A stretch of 32,369 nt of DNA, from positions 1 to 32,369 of the forward strand of contig CAVJRQ010000046.1 in assembly GCA_963652075.1 (NCBI GenBank), given 5' to 3'. The notes below the pieces were generated by a model. The model saw only the letters and a list, made by a program, of their open reading frames with translations, did no database searches and was not told where the DNA came from. Source of the stretch: Phocaeicola_A sp963652075 (GTDB lineage Bacteria; Bacteroidota; Bacteroidia; Bacteroidales; Bacteroidaceae). Below, piece after piece: positions 24,301 to 32,101 of this stretch. The position numbers and the translations under genes are program-made. Position 1 is the stretch's first letter, and each line of letters begins with the position of its first letter.

Positions 24301-25636
24301 CACTGAGCCAATAGCTCATTTGACGGGATTCGGCTTCCAGCAAATCATAGCGGCTCTCCAACTCTTTGTCCTGTCGGGTCACGTCCAGGATGTCCAGGTA
24401 GATGTTCCGGTTGTAGTCCGATTCACGCTTCATGCCCAGTCCGGAGTAGGCCAAGCACAGTTGCTCACGGATGCGTGCTATCCACTCGGGCACCGTGTGG
24501 ATGCGGTTGTCCGTCAACCAACGCTTCTCCAGGCAGAGGGTGTCGTTGGCACGGTATGTGAACAGACGGTGTGTGGAGTCGTTGCATGCATAGTAGCGTT
24601 CGTGGTGTTTGTTCACATAGTCCAGGGCTTGTTGCAGCGTGGCGACGGCGGAGGCATACTGTTGCGAGGCAAGCTGACACGAGGCGATGGTGCGGTAGGT
24701 GCCGGCAATCTGATAGTCGTCGCCATAGCGCTTGAACAGTTGCAAAGCCTTGCGTGCCAATGTGATGGGCAACAGCGAGTCCGCCACCTCATCGGTATTG
24801 AGCAGCTTCAGCGTAGCCTTGCGGTTCTCCTCTATCGCCTTGCGTCGGGTGGGATCTGTCAGCAGTTCGGCGTAAGCCTGCAAACAGTTTGCCTCGAAAT
24901 AGGTGAAGCCGTGCTCGTGGCTCACGGCGATGCACTTGCTCAGATAATCGAACTCACGCACGGCGACCTCCCCCTCATCCTTTCCGGGACAGAGTCCGCC
25001 CGACCCTTTCATATAATAATAGTACAGCAACTGAGCCGTGTCTCTCTCCACCCCCGCGGTCGGGTCGATGCGGTCAATCTCCTCGCGCGACTGTTCCTCC
25101 TGTTGTAGGTAGTAATAGTAGATGCTCGACACGATATGGAATTCCGTCAGCGCATAGGTGAACCGTTGTTGCTCTTCGTCACTCAGCGCGGACCGCTCCT
25201 CACTGATGCGCCGCATGCGGGTCAGCGCACTGTTGCGGTGGTCATAGAACGCTTTGTTGGCAGCCGTCCGCTGGCATATCTTCATCATGCCGATGTCCGC
25301 AATCAAGAGCTCCAGTTCATTGTTGCAGGCATCGTGTACCTTGGTGAGCAGCGCTTTCGATTGCTCAAAGTCCATGCGCATGAAAGCGTGGAACGCCAGA
25401 TTGTTGAGAGCCTCCGCTTTCCCTTTTGCATAGCTTCCGGCTAAGTCGTAGGCCCGTACCGCCAACCGGTGTACCGAGTCCAGGTTCTTGTAATGGTAGC
25501 CATACGACAGACTGTTCAGCGAGTCCGCTTCCCGGTTGTGCGTCGTGTAGAGGTATCCACACGAGCAGAGTGCCGACAGGACAAAGCCTATGGACAGCAG
25601 AAAGAGGAGGATGCGTAGCTGAACTTTTCCTTTCAT
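21335..25636 (-). CDS. Giant double sensor histidine kinase (DUF5112/DUF5113 type)
   Basis: The 1433-residue protein has an N-terminal anchor (residues 8-28), a periplasmic helical TPR-like region to about 440, a transmembrane segment at 442-460, and a cytoplasmic kinase-like module. That module has an intact ATP site: N722 (TENARKY), D750-x-G-x-G and G790-x-G-x-G. A second hydrophobic segment (838-855), a second periplasmic stretch, and a fourth segment (995-1015) follow. The C-terminal half has a GAF-like region (1045-1175), a box VKHETLYYPNRI with H1215, and a degenerate ATP-binding domain where the DxGxG and GxG motifs are damaged. I recognise this as the Bacteroides DUF5112/DUF5113 architecture. 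It lies 50 bp after the esterase gene and just before the response regulator. Confidence 0.88.
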   Translation of the reverse strand: MKGKVQLRILLFLLSIGFVLSALCSCGYLYTTHNREADSLNSLSYGYHYKNLDSVHRLAVRAYDLAGSYAKGKAEALNNLAFHAFMRMDFEQSKALLTKVHDACNNELELLIADIGMMKICQRTAANKAFYDHRNSALTRMRRISEERSALSDEEQQRFTYALTEFHIVSSIYYYYLQQEEQSREEIDRIDPTAGVERDTAQLLYYYYMKGSGGLCPGKDEGEVAVREFDYLSKCIAVSHEHGFTYFEANCLQAYAELLTDPTRRKAIEENRKATLKLLNTDEVADSLLPITLARKALQLFKRYGDDYQIAGTYRTIASCQLASQQYASAVATLQQALDYVNKHHERYYACNDSTHRLFTYRANDTLCLEKRWLTDNRIHTVPEWIARIREQLCLAYSGLGMKRESDYNRNIYLDILDVTRQDKELESRYDLLEAESRQMSYWLSALLALLVIALPLFGWLNRRWKRKNAEQIAHLKLILEICREITAALPAKMVERDEIGEYIQKAAQPNLIRLFGSCEVSVDLDNKRLQIRTDHKLNKEQQAMLDVMTPYVEWTVENGSTLLSLDEERQSIEAERYIHQQHIADNKRQNVVKKACFAILTGITPYLDRIIHEVNRLRSLPVSDESAESYALRRKKYAYIEELTGKINEYNDILAAWIKMKQGSLSLNIENFSLNELFDIIRKGRKKYEAQGQSFSVEATQAVVKADKALTLFMLNTLTENARKYTPEGGTVEVYADETDAYVEISVKDNGIGLSANDRKHLLEEKVYNPDKIGMDDSRNREMLHRNKGNGFGLMNCRGIIEKYRKTNAIFAVCTFSVESEKGKGSRFFFRLPKGIAKSLMTLSLLLFPLAGMSNDVSYYDASLETASRYADSAYYSNVNGRYADAVQFVDSAIVYLNRHHRQYSHETADSMVLAGKGEAAEVTWWHQLFDTDYHVILDIRNEAAVAALALNDWDTYRYNNLAYTRLYKLLSEDSSLEEYCKEMQQSSNNKTVSIVLCLLTLIVVVSAYYLLYFRRRVLYRLNLEQVLEINREIATSSMSPMRDADEMDTLPQRILQHAFAGMNDLFDLRAIGMAVYDEVGKKLHYAVYPPVHQSDGLCDLLKHCYEEQTVTRRADDTVVCLPLSAELQDEEHCLGAFALVRNRANGYHEDERLLAQLITKYLSVVVMNVVVRINCKYRDIELAKDEKTRTLHEENQIYVQNQVLDNCLSTVKHETLYYPNRIKQIAERLLQPVTPEEEREQTTAMEELVGYYKDVFTILCSCASRQLEEVTFKRATVAVDDLTAHAQKCLSKQNKKRNHPLTLHTEACALRVIGDEVLLKFLIENLIVAACTHPEEGNLRLTATAEAGFVRFSLSDDRGHYSEEELNGLFYPDRQRMRTDEAGRLSGTEYLLCKQIVRDHDDYTGMRGCRMNAEPLEGGGFTVWFTIPRKP

Positions 25637-25686
25637 GACTCCGTATTACTTCTTCGTGTTATTCTCTTTTAGCCGTGACTGGTCTC

Positions 25687-28257
25687 TTATTCCCAGTCAA
25701 TCTCCAGCTGGCGCAGCTGTGTGGCACTGTCGCCTTGCGACCCCGTGTGTTGTATCGCCACCCCACCGAATCCGTTCGGTCGGATGGTGGCTTGCAGCGA
25801 GACTTCCTTTTGTACGCCCGGTTTGCTTGTGCGAGGCAACGTGGTGTCAGAGGTTGCCTCTGCCGTCAGCTTGTCGCCCTTCACCGCCAAGCGGATGGTG
25901 CAGGTCGAGAGATAGCACGATGCGGAAACCGGTTCCGAAATGGCCTTTATAGTTCCGTTGGCGTATTCCACCAGATAGAAATCCACGGCACTGTCGTTTG
26001 CCGCAGTGCGGATGATGCGAAGTCCGTATCCCGTCAGCGTGCGCGTATCCATCTTCAGACAGACATCGAGGTACTGCCCCGTGGCACTGCCGAATCCCTG
26101 TCCCGCCGTCTTTGCCGGGTCTACCTTGAGTGTCAGCGTCATGTCGCCAAACTCCTCCCCTACCGGCGTGTACATTAAGCGTGCGCCTTTGCGCCCTTGC
26201 AACAGTCCGTAATGATGCGAAGCCCCGTTCGTGCCCTTGCCGTAGAACCAACATCCCGGTTGGATGACAGGCCAATCAAAGTCCTTGGTGTCGACGGGCT
26301 TGTAGGCATCCACAGTCCAGAAACCGCTCTTCACCTCGGACTGCACCGTGGTGGGGAAGTTGTGGAAGTCCGTACGGAAATGTTTGTCCGTTACCGAACC
26401 GCATCCGGTGCGTACGTCCTCAGCGGTGACGGCTCTGGCACTCACAGCTTTTGCCGGTTCTCCCGCCTCGCAACGCAGGTGTTTGGGTCGCACCACGGCC
26501 ATCAGGTAATAGCCCACGTCACCGGCCTTCAACGGATAAACCGGTTCGGGGTTGTCCAGGCGAGACTGTGCCACCTCCGTGGCATGCTCCCCGTTGCTGT
26601 CGCAACGATACCAGGTGATAACTGACTGGTCGGCACGTCCCTGCAAGTCTATGTCGTACTTTACAGAGGCAAAGCCTACACCTCCCTCTCCGGGAGCACC
26701 TGCCAGATTCGACGCTGCGGCCGGGACGACAGTCACTGACGGTTGCGAAAGGAATGCCGGAGCGGCAAGCATCTTGGGCTTCACGGTCAGCGTGGCCGCC
26801 GACTCCAGACCCGAAGCGGAGACGGCTTTCACCACCACCCGGTGAGTCTCATCGCCAGTGGCTGTGCCGATAACCTTGCAACGTCCGTCAGCCATGGGCA
26901 GTAACCGCACCTCCTTCTCGTAGGGAGCTTCCACCGACCATTGGATAGTTTCGGGATTCGGGTCGTCGTAGTAACCGAACAGACGGAACGTGGCGGTCAG
27001 CGTCGTGTCGTTCACGCCACTCTCTATCTCCGCCTTTGCCGGTGTCACCGTCAGCAGTGTCGGTCGGTTGGTGTAGCTTGCACCATTCTTCTTCTCCGCC
27101 TTGCGTATCGTCTTCTTCAGCCCCATCGGGTCCCATTCGTCATCGCCACGCAGCAGATTATAGATGTTATAGATTTCTTTTCCGTCCATTGTCACCAAGT
27201 AAGCCTCCAATGCCTTTTTGCCGGTCAGGTCCACCGTCAGCCAACGCTCATCGGCATTGTGGTGCATGCCGAATGGTTCTCCGTCACGTTTCATGCGGTA
27301 TTGGTAATTGCGTTCATCGGGAGTGGGCACGGGAGTCCATCCTATGAACTGGTTGTCCGCATGGGTGTGGAATTCGCTGTCGATGACCGTCAACGGGCCG
27401 CCCGCCTTCGTGAAATACTGTGCCCCGAGGGTCTGCACATCGAAACGGCAACGGTACATCACCGCACCGGTCCTGTAGGTGGAATAGAAAGGTTTCGCTC
27501 CGTAGAACACGAAATCACAATCCACGTAAACTCCTGTCCCGCACAAGGCATCGTCCGTGCTCTCGAAGTGACAGCGGTCGAACAACGTGCGCTCGCCGCC
27601 GTTGCACGGGCAGAGGTTGAGCCGACTGATGAAGCGGCAGTTGCGCATCACGTAGCGGTCGCCCTTGTTCAGAATCAGCTGCGCCTGCACGACGGCATCC
27701 ATCCGTTTGGCCCGATTCAGTGCCGGATTGCGCGGATAGACCAAATCCACATTGCAGTAATTGCCGAAGGTGATGTTTTCGGCGGACACATCGTTTCCCT
27801 CGATGCGGAACATCGTGAAGTTGCCTACCGCACCCTGTGTCTGTCCGCGGTTGCATGCCAGCACCACATCCTCCGGATTGTCCGCCAGTCCAATCAGTCG
27901 TAAACCGTTGCACGCTATCTCCAACGCATAGGGTGTGCCGCCCTGTTTTGGCTCACGCACGGCAGGGTCATCGGGGTCGTCCACCCAATAGACATTAGGG
28001 GCTATATACACGGTCATAGGTTCTTTTGCCGACCCGTCCTTCAGGTGTGCCGCCGCTTCGTTGAACGTGGTGAAAGCGTACGGCGACGATGACTGGCCGT
28101 CAACCCGCAGTGTCCCGTCTACCAGCAAATTCTTTTCATTCAGTTGAATCTTTTTTCCCTTGTAACGGAGGACGTTCCCCCTCAGTTGCGGTGTCTCCTG
28201 CGCATTGGCAAACAGGCATCCGCATAGCAGCAGGATTATCGTTGTTGTTCTTTTCAT
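25687..28257 (-). CDS. Secreted pectinesterase-like beta-helix protein
   Basis: The 856-residue protein starts with a signal peptide (MKRTTTIILLLCGCLFANAQ). Residues about 60-310 form a right-handed beta-helix like carbohydrate esterase family 8 pectin methylesterases, with TVYIAPNVYW, AENITFGNY, QAQLILNKGDRYVMRNCRF and ESTDDALCG. The aspartate in the last motif (D236) matches one catalytic Asp of the family, but the usual QDTL motif reads RLNL. An Ig-like domain follows at about 400-490, and a C-terminal beta-sandwich-like region from about 690. It is probably exported to act on pectin-like plant glycans. The arabinofuranosidase gene lies upstream. Confidence 0.75.
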   Translation of the reverse strand: MKRTTTIILLLCGCLFANAQETPQLRGNVLRYKGKKIQLNEKNLLVDGTLRVDGQSSSPYAFTTFNEAAAHLKDGSAKEPMTVYIAPNVYWVDDPDDPAVREPKQGGTPYALEIACNGLRLIGLADNPEDVVLACNRGQTQGAVGNFTMFRIEGNDVSAENITFGNYCNVDLVYPRNPALNRAKRMDAVVQAQLILNKGDRYVMRNCRFISRLNLCPCNGGERTLFDRCHFESTDDALCGTGVYVDCDFVFYGAKPFYSTYRTGAVMYRCRFDVQTLGAQYFTKAGGPLTVIDSEFHTHADNQFIGWTPVPTPDERNYQYRMKRDGEPFGMHHNADERWLTVDLTGKKALEAYLVTMDGKEIYNIYNLLRGDDEWDPMGLKKTIRKAEKKNGASYTNRPTLLTVTPAKAEIESGVNDTTLTATFRLFGYYDDPNPETIQWSVEAPYEKEVRLLPMADGRCKVIGTATGDETHRVVVKAVSASGLESAATLTVKPKMLAAPAFLSQPSVTVVPAAASNLAGAPGEGGVGFASVKYDIDLQGRADQSVITWYRCDSNGEHATEVAQSRLDNPEPVYPLKAGDVGYYLMAVVRPKHLRCEAGEPAKAVSARAVTAEDVRTGCGSVTDKHFRTDFHNFPTTVQSEVKSGFWTVDAYKPVDTKDFDWPVIQPGCWFYGKGTNGASHHYGLLQGRKGARLMYTPVGEEFGDMTLTLKVDPAKTAGQGFGSATGQYLDVCLKMDTRTLTGYGLRIIRTAANDSAVDFYLVEYANGTIKAISEPVSASCYLSTCTIRLAVKGDKLTAEATSDTTLPRTSKPGVQKEVSLQATIRPNGFGGVAIQHTGSQGDSATQLRQLEIDWE

Positions 28258-28289
28258 GAGAGTTAAAGGTTACTTTGTTCTATTTGGAA

Positions 28290-28297
28290 CAAAAGTA
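28290..28297 (-). promoter_or_regulatory. -7 element for the pectinesterase-like gene
   Basis: TACTTTTG on the minus strand lies 33 bp before the ATG at 28257. No clear -33 match is seen. Confidence 0.5.
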
Positions 28298-28434
28298 CGA
28301 AAAAACTCTTTCGCCCCCACTCCTTTTTCAGTTTTTTATAAGGTTGTCTTCACCGTCTCATTCGTTCTTCACCGTTTGGTTGTTTAGCTTCGTTATTGAC
28401 AAACTTACCCTCTACGATGAGAGCCACGAACTCC

Positions 28435-28453
28435 CGGTCTCTATTGGAGACCG
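28435..28453 (-). terminator. Hairpin spanning the arabinofuranosidase stop codon
   Basis: CGGTCTC (28435-28441) and GAGACCG (28447-28453) form a 7-bp stem with a five-base loop that overlaps the TAG stop at 28441-28443. It lacks a T tract, so a terminator role is tentative. Confidence 0.35.
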
Positions 28454-31400
28454 AGAATCGTCTTCAGTTCATCCGTAGCTTTCACAATCATATCCATTGT
28501 GCCCGAGCCGTCGTTTACGTAGCTGACGACCATCTCCGCATAGTCTATCGATTGCCGGAATGCTTTCGTCCGGACTTTTTGCGAGGCTTTGGCCTGCTTT
28601 AGCAAAGCGATGACTTCATGGAGGTCCTCCAGTTCGGGCAAGTTGCCCGGCCGCATAGTGTTGAGGGCCGCATCGAGAGCCGCAGCAGCTTCGTCCACCT
28701 GCATTTGCGTGAGCGACGTATCTTGACTATTGAGTATCTCGTTGCACTTGTCATACTGTTCCATCATACGTCTGAAGGCATGCTTGGCCCATGGCGCATA
28801 CTCCGGGACCTTCACGGTCAAGGCATTCCAACGGCTTTGCGCATCGCGACGCGCCCGTGCGTCCTGCATCAGTTCAGCAAGTTGGGTTTTGTCAACTCCT
28901 TCATCCATCAACTCCTCGTTACCCACACTAAACGCGGCATCGGGACACTCCTCCAATCTCATACGGAAGTAGTGGGTGCAGTTGCGGTCTGCGGCATAGT
29001 CCGGTATGAAAACGTGTCCACCGAACGATAGTTGATAGAGGTTCGCGTCAGCACCGATTCCTTGCCTGGCTCCGAGAAGCGCAACGTCACTCAGGTCGGA
29101 CCTAACATCCACGGTAGCGGCCTGCCAATCTCGGATGCCCGTTGTGGACATGACAAGAGGACCATACATAAACGTTCCTGTCCACAGAGGTGTATACGGC
29201 TCGTTCCCTTTGCCGTCCGGTGCAACGGCAATCCGCATCTTGTCCGGACCGAAATCAATATGTTTGGTGAATGGCATCGTCACTTCAACTACATCCTCTT
29301 TCGACCACTTTCGCTTGGCTATCTCCACGTAGCTGCAAGGTTTGCAATCCGTGGCCACCGTCGCTCCGTTGAGACACACCTCAAATCCATTGGTCGCCCA
29401 ATAGGGTACACGCAGTTTCATGGCGAACAGCCCACTGCCCTCGGTTATGCGAATGACGGATTTCTCCGCAGGCCACAGGCACTCTTGCCTCAGTGTGATT
29501 TTTTTAGCGTCCCATCGGGCTATGGTCGGCATATAGAGAGCTACCCAAATAGTACTGTCATTCACGAAGTAGGCGGCTTCTTGATACTTCAGATGGTTCT
29601 CGGCACCGGTTCCTCCACAACAGCTGCTTTGTGGCGTTTCGTTTCCCCAAGGCTTGGACGCGTTGAGACCTACGGCATACTGGTAAGTCGTGGCATACCC
29701 ATTCGGATTGACCGAACCCACAATCTGGTTATAGAGTACCCGTTCGTAATAGTCCATATATTTGGCATCGTCTGGGCGGAAACAGTTGAGGTCCTTGCTC
29801 AACTTTGCCAGGTTATAGGCACAGCAGGTTTCGTTAAGTGTCGGTTCGGTCACAATCTTTCCATCACCCAAAGACGAAGAGTTGGTACACATACTCAACA
29901 CTTGCGTATAGGGCTGTCGAAACATCTCGCCGTTGCCTACCCCACCCGTGGAGTATCTGTAGCGACCTTGTATCATCGTCCAGAAGTTCTCGGCCAAGTT
30001 ATAATAACAGGCTTGGTTGTTGCTCCGGTAACTGCGGAGCGCACCAACAACCATGGGAATGTGTTGATTGGCGTGGCGTGTACGGATGGCATCGATATTC
30101 TTGGCCAACGGATCGTAAAAAGCCGGACTGTCAAAATAGTTGGCAGCTTCCAGCAAGCGGGCTTTCTTTGCGGCATCGTCATTCATCTCCGACAAGCGCG
30201 CCAAAGACTCCTGCATACCGCCAACCTCACCGGCAATGTACATGTTCCACATCTCGTATCGATTGCCCGGTTTCTGCCGTCGTTCTTCCTGTGTGCCGTC
30301 ACTCTTTACATAGGTGCGGAAATGCAAACGGTTCCATACCCACAGTCCCATATCCGTGGCGATACGGAGCGCTTTATTGGCTATCTTCTTGTCGTCCACG
30401 TACGTGGCGATGTCGATAAGTCCGGCCAACTGCTTGTGTGCGCTATAGTAAGGAGCCCATACCCAACTCTCGTTGTTATAGGCACGATACATCTCGATGA
30501 GTGCGCAATGTTGTGCCGGTATGGCGTTGAGATAGCCATACCCATAGTTCTTGTAATCCTTCTTGTAGTTGTCAAAGTCCTCCCAGGCCCCTTTCATCTC
30601 ACGGAGTTCCGCTTCGGGAGCGAGGTCACGGGCTTCACGGTATCGCCCCAGTTTTTTGTCGTAGACGAAAGTCCGCTCCTGACAAGCGCGCAACTCATCG
30701 ACCATTCGTTTGATACGGGATTTCAACTTGGCTTTCTTCCCTTTGTCAGTGCAGCAGGAATAGGCAAAAGCCAAGGCCGACATGTAATGACCCGACCCGT
30801 GACCTTTCAGTTTGGTAGTCGGAGAGTCCCATCCGTCGGACACCGTATAGCCTTCAGTAGGCAGTCCGTAAGTGTCCCGATAATTATAAAGCTGCTGACT
30901 TACGTCGAGCGAGAGAAGGTGATTGATATCCAAGTCCCGATTGTGCGTGAGCCGGTTGTCGCCAGTCAGTTGCACCCTGTTCAGAGGGAGCGGTTCGGCA
31001 ATAGGATTGTTGTCCGGCACGTCCCATGCTTCATCCGTCACGGTCACTTTTGCGACAATGGGATAACCGTTACCGGTGGTGTTGTCACCAATGATATACC
31101 CCCGAATGGTGTATTGTGTGCCGGCAACCGTCCGTTCATTCGCTTTGTTCTGCTCTTCCCTTAGCCCCGAATTGCTCCAGCGTACCTGCCTGTATTCGCT
31201 CTTTCCGTCCGAATAGGTTGTCCATAGTTGATAGGGCAAGCGCGGCAATGTTCCCTTCGGGACTGTTACGTTCACCTCCTCCACCTCTTTGATGGTGCGT
31301 ATCTTGGTAGCGACACTTTCGGCCTCAGTCCACTGCGCACTCGTGCCCTGCATAGCCGCCGTAGGGACCGACACGCCCATAAGGCAACAGAATGAAGTTG

Positions 31401-31464
31401 TTGCCAGACATCTGGATATCCCAATGCCGAGAGATACCTTTGTTTGAAGTAGTTTCTTTTTCAT
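28441..31464 (-). CDS. Secreted beta-L-arabinofuranosidase, GH127/GH146 type
   Basis: The 1007-residue protein has an N-terminal signal sequence (hydrophobic core about residues 11-38), then an Ig-like domain (about 55-145) with LPYQLWTTYSDG and VRWSN. The catalytic alpha-toroid runs from about 160 to 650. The zinc and catalytic motifs of this fold are present: GGVGNGEMF with E513, NETCCAYN with E545 and C547, and SSCCGGTGAENH with C615 (expected nucleophile) and C616. A beta-sandwich region follows, and a helical C-terminal tail (about 860-1007). Such enzymes remove terminal beta-L-arabinofuranose from arabinans or other plant glycans. It heads a minus-strand cluster with the esterase and kinase. 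Confidence 0.9.
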   Translation of the reverse strand: MKKKLLQTKVSLGIGISRCLATTSFCCLMGVSVPTAAMQGTSAQWTEAESVATKIRTIKEVEEVNVTVPKGTLPRLPYQLWTTYSDGKSEYRQVRWSNSGLREEQNKANERTVAGTQYTIRGYIIGDNTTGNGYPIVAKVTVTDEAWDVPDNNPIAEPLPLNRVQLTGDNRLTHNRDLDINHLLSLDVSQQLYNYRDTYGLPTEGYTVSDGWDSPTTKLKGHGSGHYMSALAFAYSCCTDKGKKAKLKSRIKRMVDELRACQERTFVYDKKLGRYREARDLAPEAELREMKGAWEDFDNYKKDYKNYGYGYLNAIPAQHCALIEMYRAYNNESWVWAPYYSAHKQLAGLIDIATYVDDKKIANKALRIATDMGLWVWNRLHFRTYVKSDGTQEERRQKPGNRYEMWNMYIAGEVGGMQESLARLSEMNDDAAKKARLLEAANYFDSPAFYDPLAKNIDAIRTRHANQHIPMVVGALRSYRSNNQACYYNLAENFWTMIQGRYRYSTGGVGNGEMFRQPYTQVLSMCTNSSSLGDGKIVTEPTLNETCCAYNLAKLSKDLNCFRPDDAKYMDYYERVLYNQIVGSVNPNGYATTYQYAVGLNASKPWGNETPQSSCCGGTGAENHLKYQEAAYFVNDSTIWVALYMPTIARWDAKKITLRQECLWPAEKSVIRITEGSGLFAMKLRVPYWATNGFEVCLNGATVATDCKPCSYVEIAKRKWSKEDVVEVTMPFTKHIDFGPDKMRIAVAPDGKGNEPYTPLWTGTFMYGPLVMSTTGIRDWQAATVDVRSDLSDVALLGARQGIGADANLYQLSFGGHVFIPDYAADRNCTHYFRMRLEECPDAAFSVGNEELMDEGVDKTQLAELMQDARARRDAQSRWNALTVKVPEYAPWAKHAFRRMMEQYDKCNEILNSQDTSLTQMQVDEAAAALDAALNTMRPGNLPELEDLHEVIALLKQAKASQKVRTKAFRQSIDYAEMVVSYVNDGSGTMDMIVKATDELKTILGLQ

Positions 31465-31580
31465 AGTCCCAACCTGAATGATTCATGTAAGTAAAAAGGA
31501 CGCGTTATCCTCTCACCATACCGGCAAGCAGAAAACAGCATGATATTCAAATACAATGAACTAACAACGCATCTTACGCA

Positions 31581-31588
31581 CAAAGGTA
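31581..31588 (-). promoter_or_regulatory. -7 element for the arabinofuranosidase gene
   Basis: TACCTTTG on the minus strand lies 116 bp before the ATG at 31464, leaving a leader of about 110 nt that could hold regulation. It is just upstream of the VOC gene 3' end. Confidence 0.5.
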
Positions 31589-31604
31589 TTGTTTTGTCCT
31601 TTCT

Positions 31605-31991
31605 TTATACGGTTATTTCCAGCAATATGTCCTCAAAGCCCTTCACGCAACTCTCATAGTAGCCATCGCCCGTTGTACGCGGTCCGCTGAGCGTCTCGTA
31701 GCCGTCGGCTTTGAGCATGGCGGTCAGTTCATCCACGCCCTCTTTGCTTCCTACGGCAAAAGACAAGTGGATAAAGCCCACATGGAACGGGCTTCCGTTG
31801 TCACCCTCTACTTCAGGGCGTGTCATGAGTTCCAGTCTTGACGTTCCGTCGGGGAACGTCAAGATGTATGTGCGGAGATTGGTGCGCAGGTTGTGGTAGA
31901 GGTTGTTTGCCATTCCGTGAAAATACTTCTCGAAGAAAGCCTTCATACCCTCCAAATCTCTGCAATAGAGTGCTATATGTTCTATCCTCAT
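31605..31991 (-). CDS. VOC family protein (glyoxalase-like)
   Basis: The 128-residue protein is a single vicinal-oxygen-chelate domain. Metal-ligand positions are visible as H5 in RIEHIALYC, the central ELMTRPE, the histidine in HLSFAVGS, and the C-terminal glutamate in ILLEITV. The family includes glyoxalases and resistance proteins; no substrate can be assigned here. It lies between the arabinofuranosidase promoter and the doubtful small ORF. Confidence 0.9.
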   Translation of the reverse strand: MRIEHIALYCRDLEGMKAFFEKYFHGMANNLYHNLRTNLRTYILTFPDGTSRLELMTRPEVEGDNGSPFHVGFIHLSFAVGSKEGVDELTAMLKADGYETLSGPRTTGDGYYESCVKGFEDILLEITV

Positions 31992-32009
31992 AATGCTACC
32001 GTATAACGT

Positions 32010-32090
32010 CTATTGTCTTCCGTCGGCGAGGGTAAGTTCCTCCGCCTCCTCGTCGATGCGTTCTATCTTGCAGGTATGTTCTATCGCCAT
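32010..32090 (-). CDS. Doubtful 26-residue small ORF
   Basis: A short frame MAIEHTCKIERIDEEAEELT and six further residues lies between the VOC and peroxiredoxin genes, 11 bp after the latter ends and 18 bp before the former starts. The composition (Glu-rich, ending LADGRQ) looks protein-like and the spacing fits an operon. It could be a real small protein, the remnant of a longer gene, or chance. Confidence 0.3.
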   Translation of the reverse strand: MAIEHTCKIERIDEEAEELTLADGRQ

Positions 32091-32101
32091 AACTCGCAGG
32101 G

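Noticed and set aside
29032..31164. Plus-strand 710-codon ORF
   Set aside because: It is antisense to the arabinofuranosidase, whose catalytic motifs and signal sequence are clear; the antisense protein resembles nothing.
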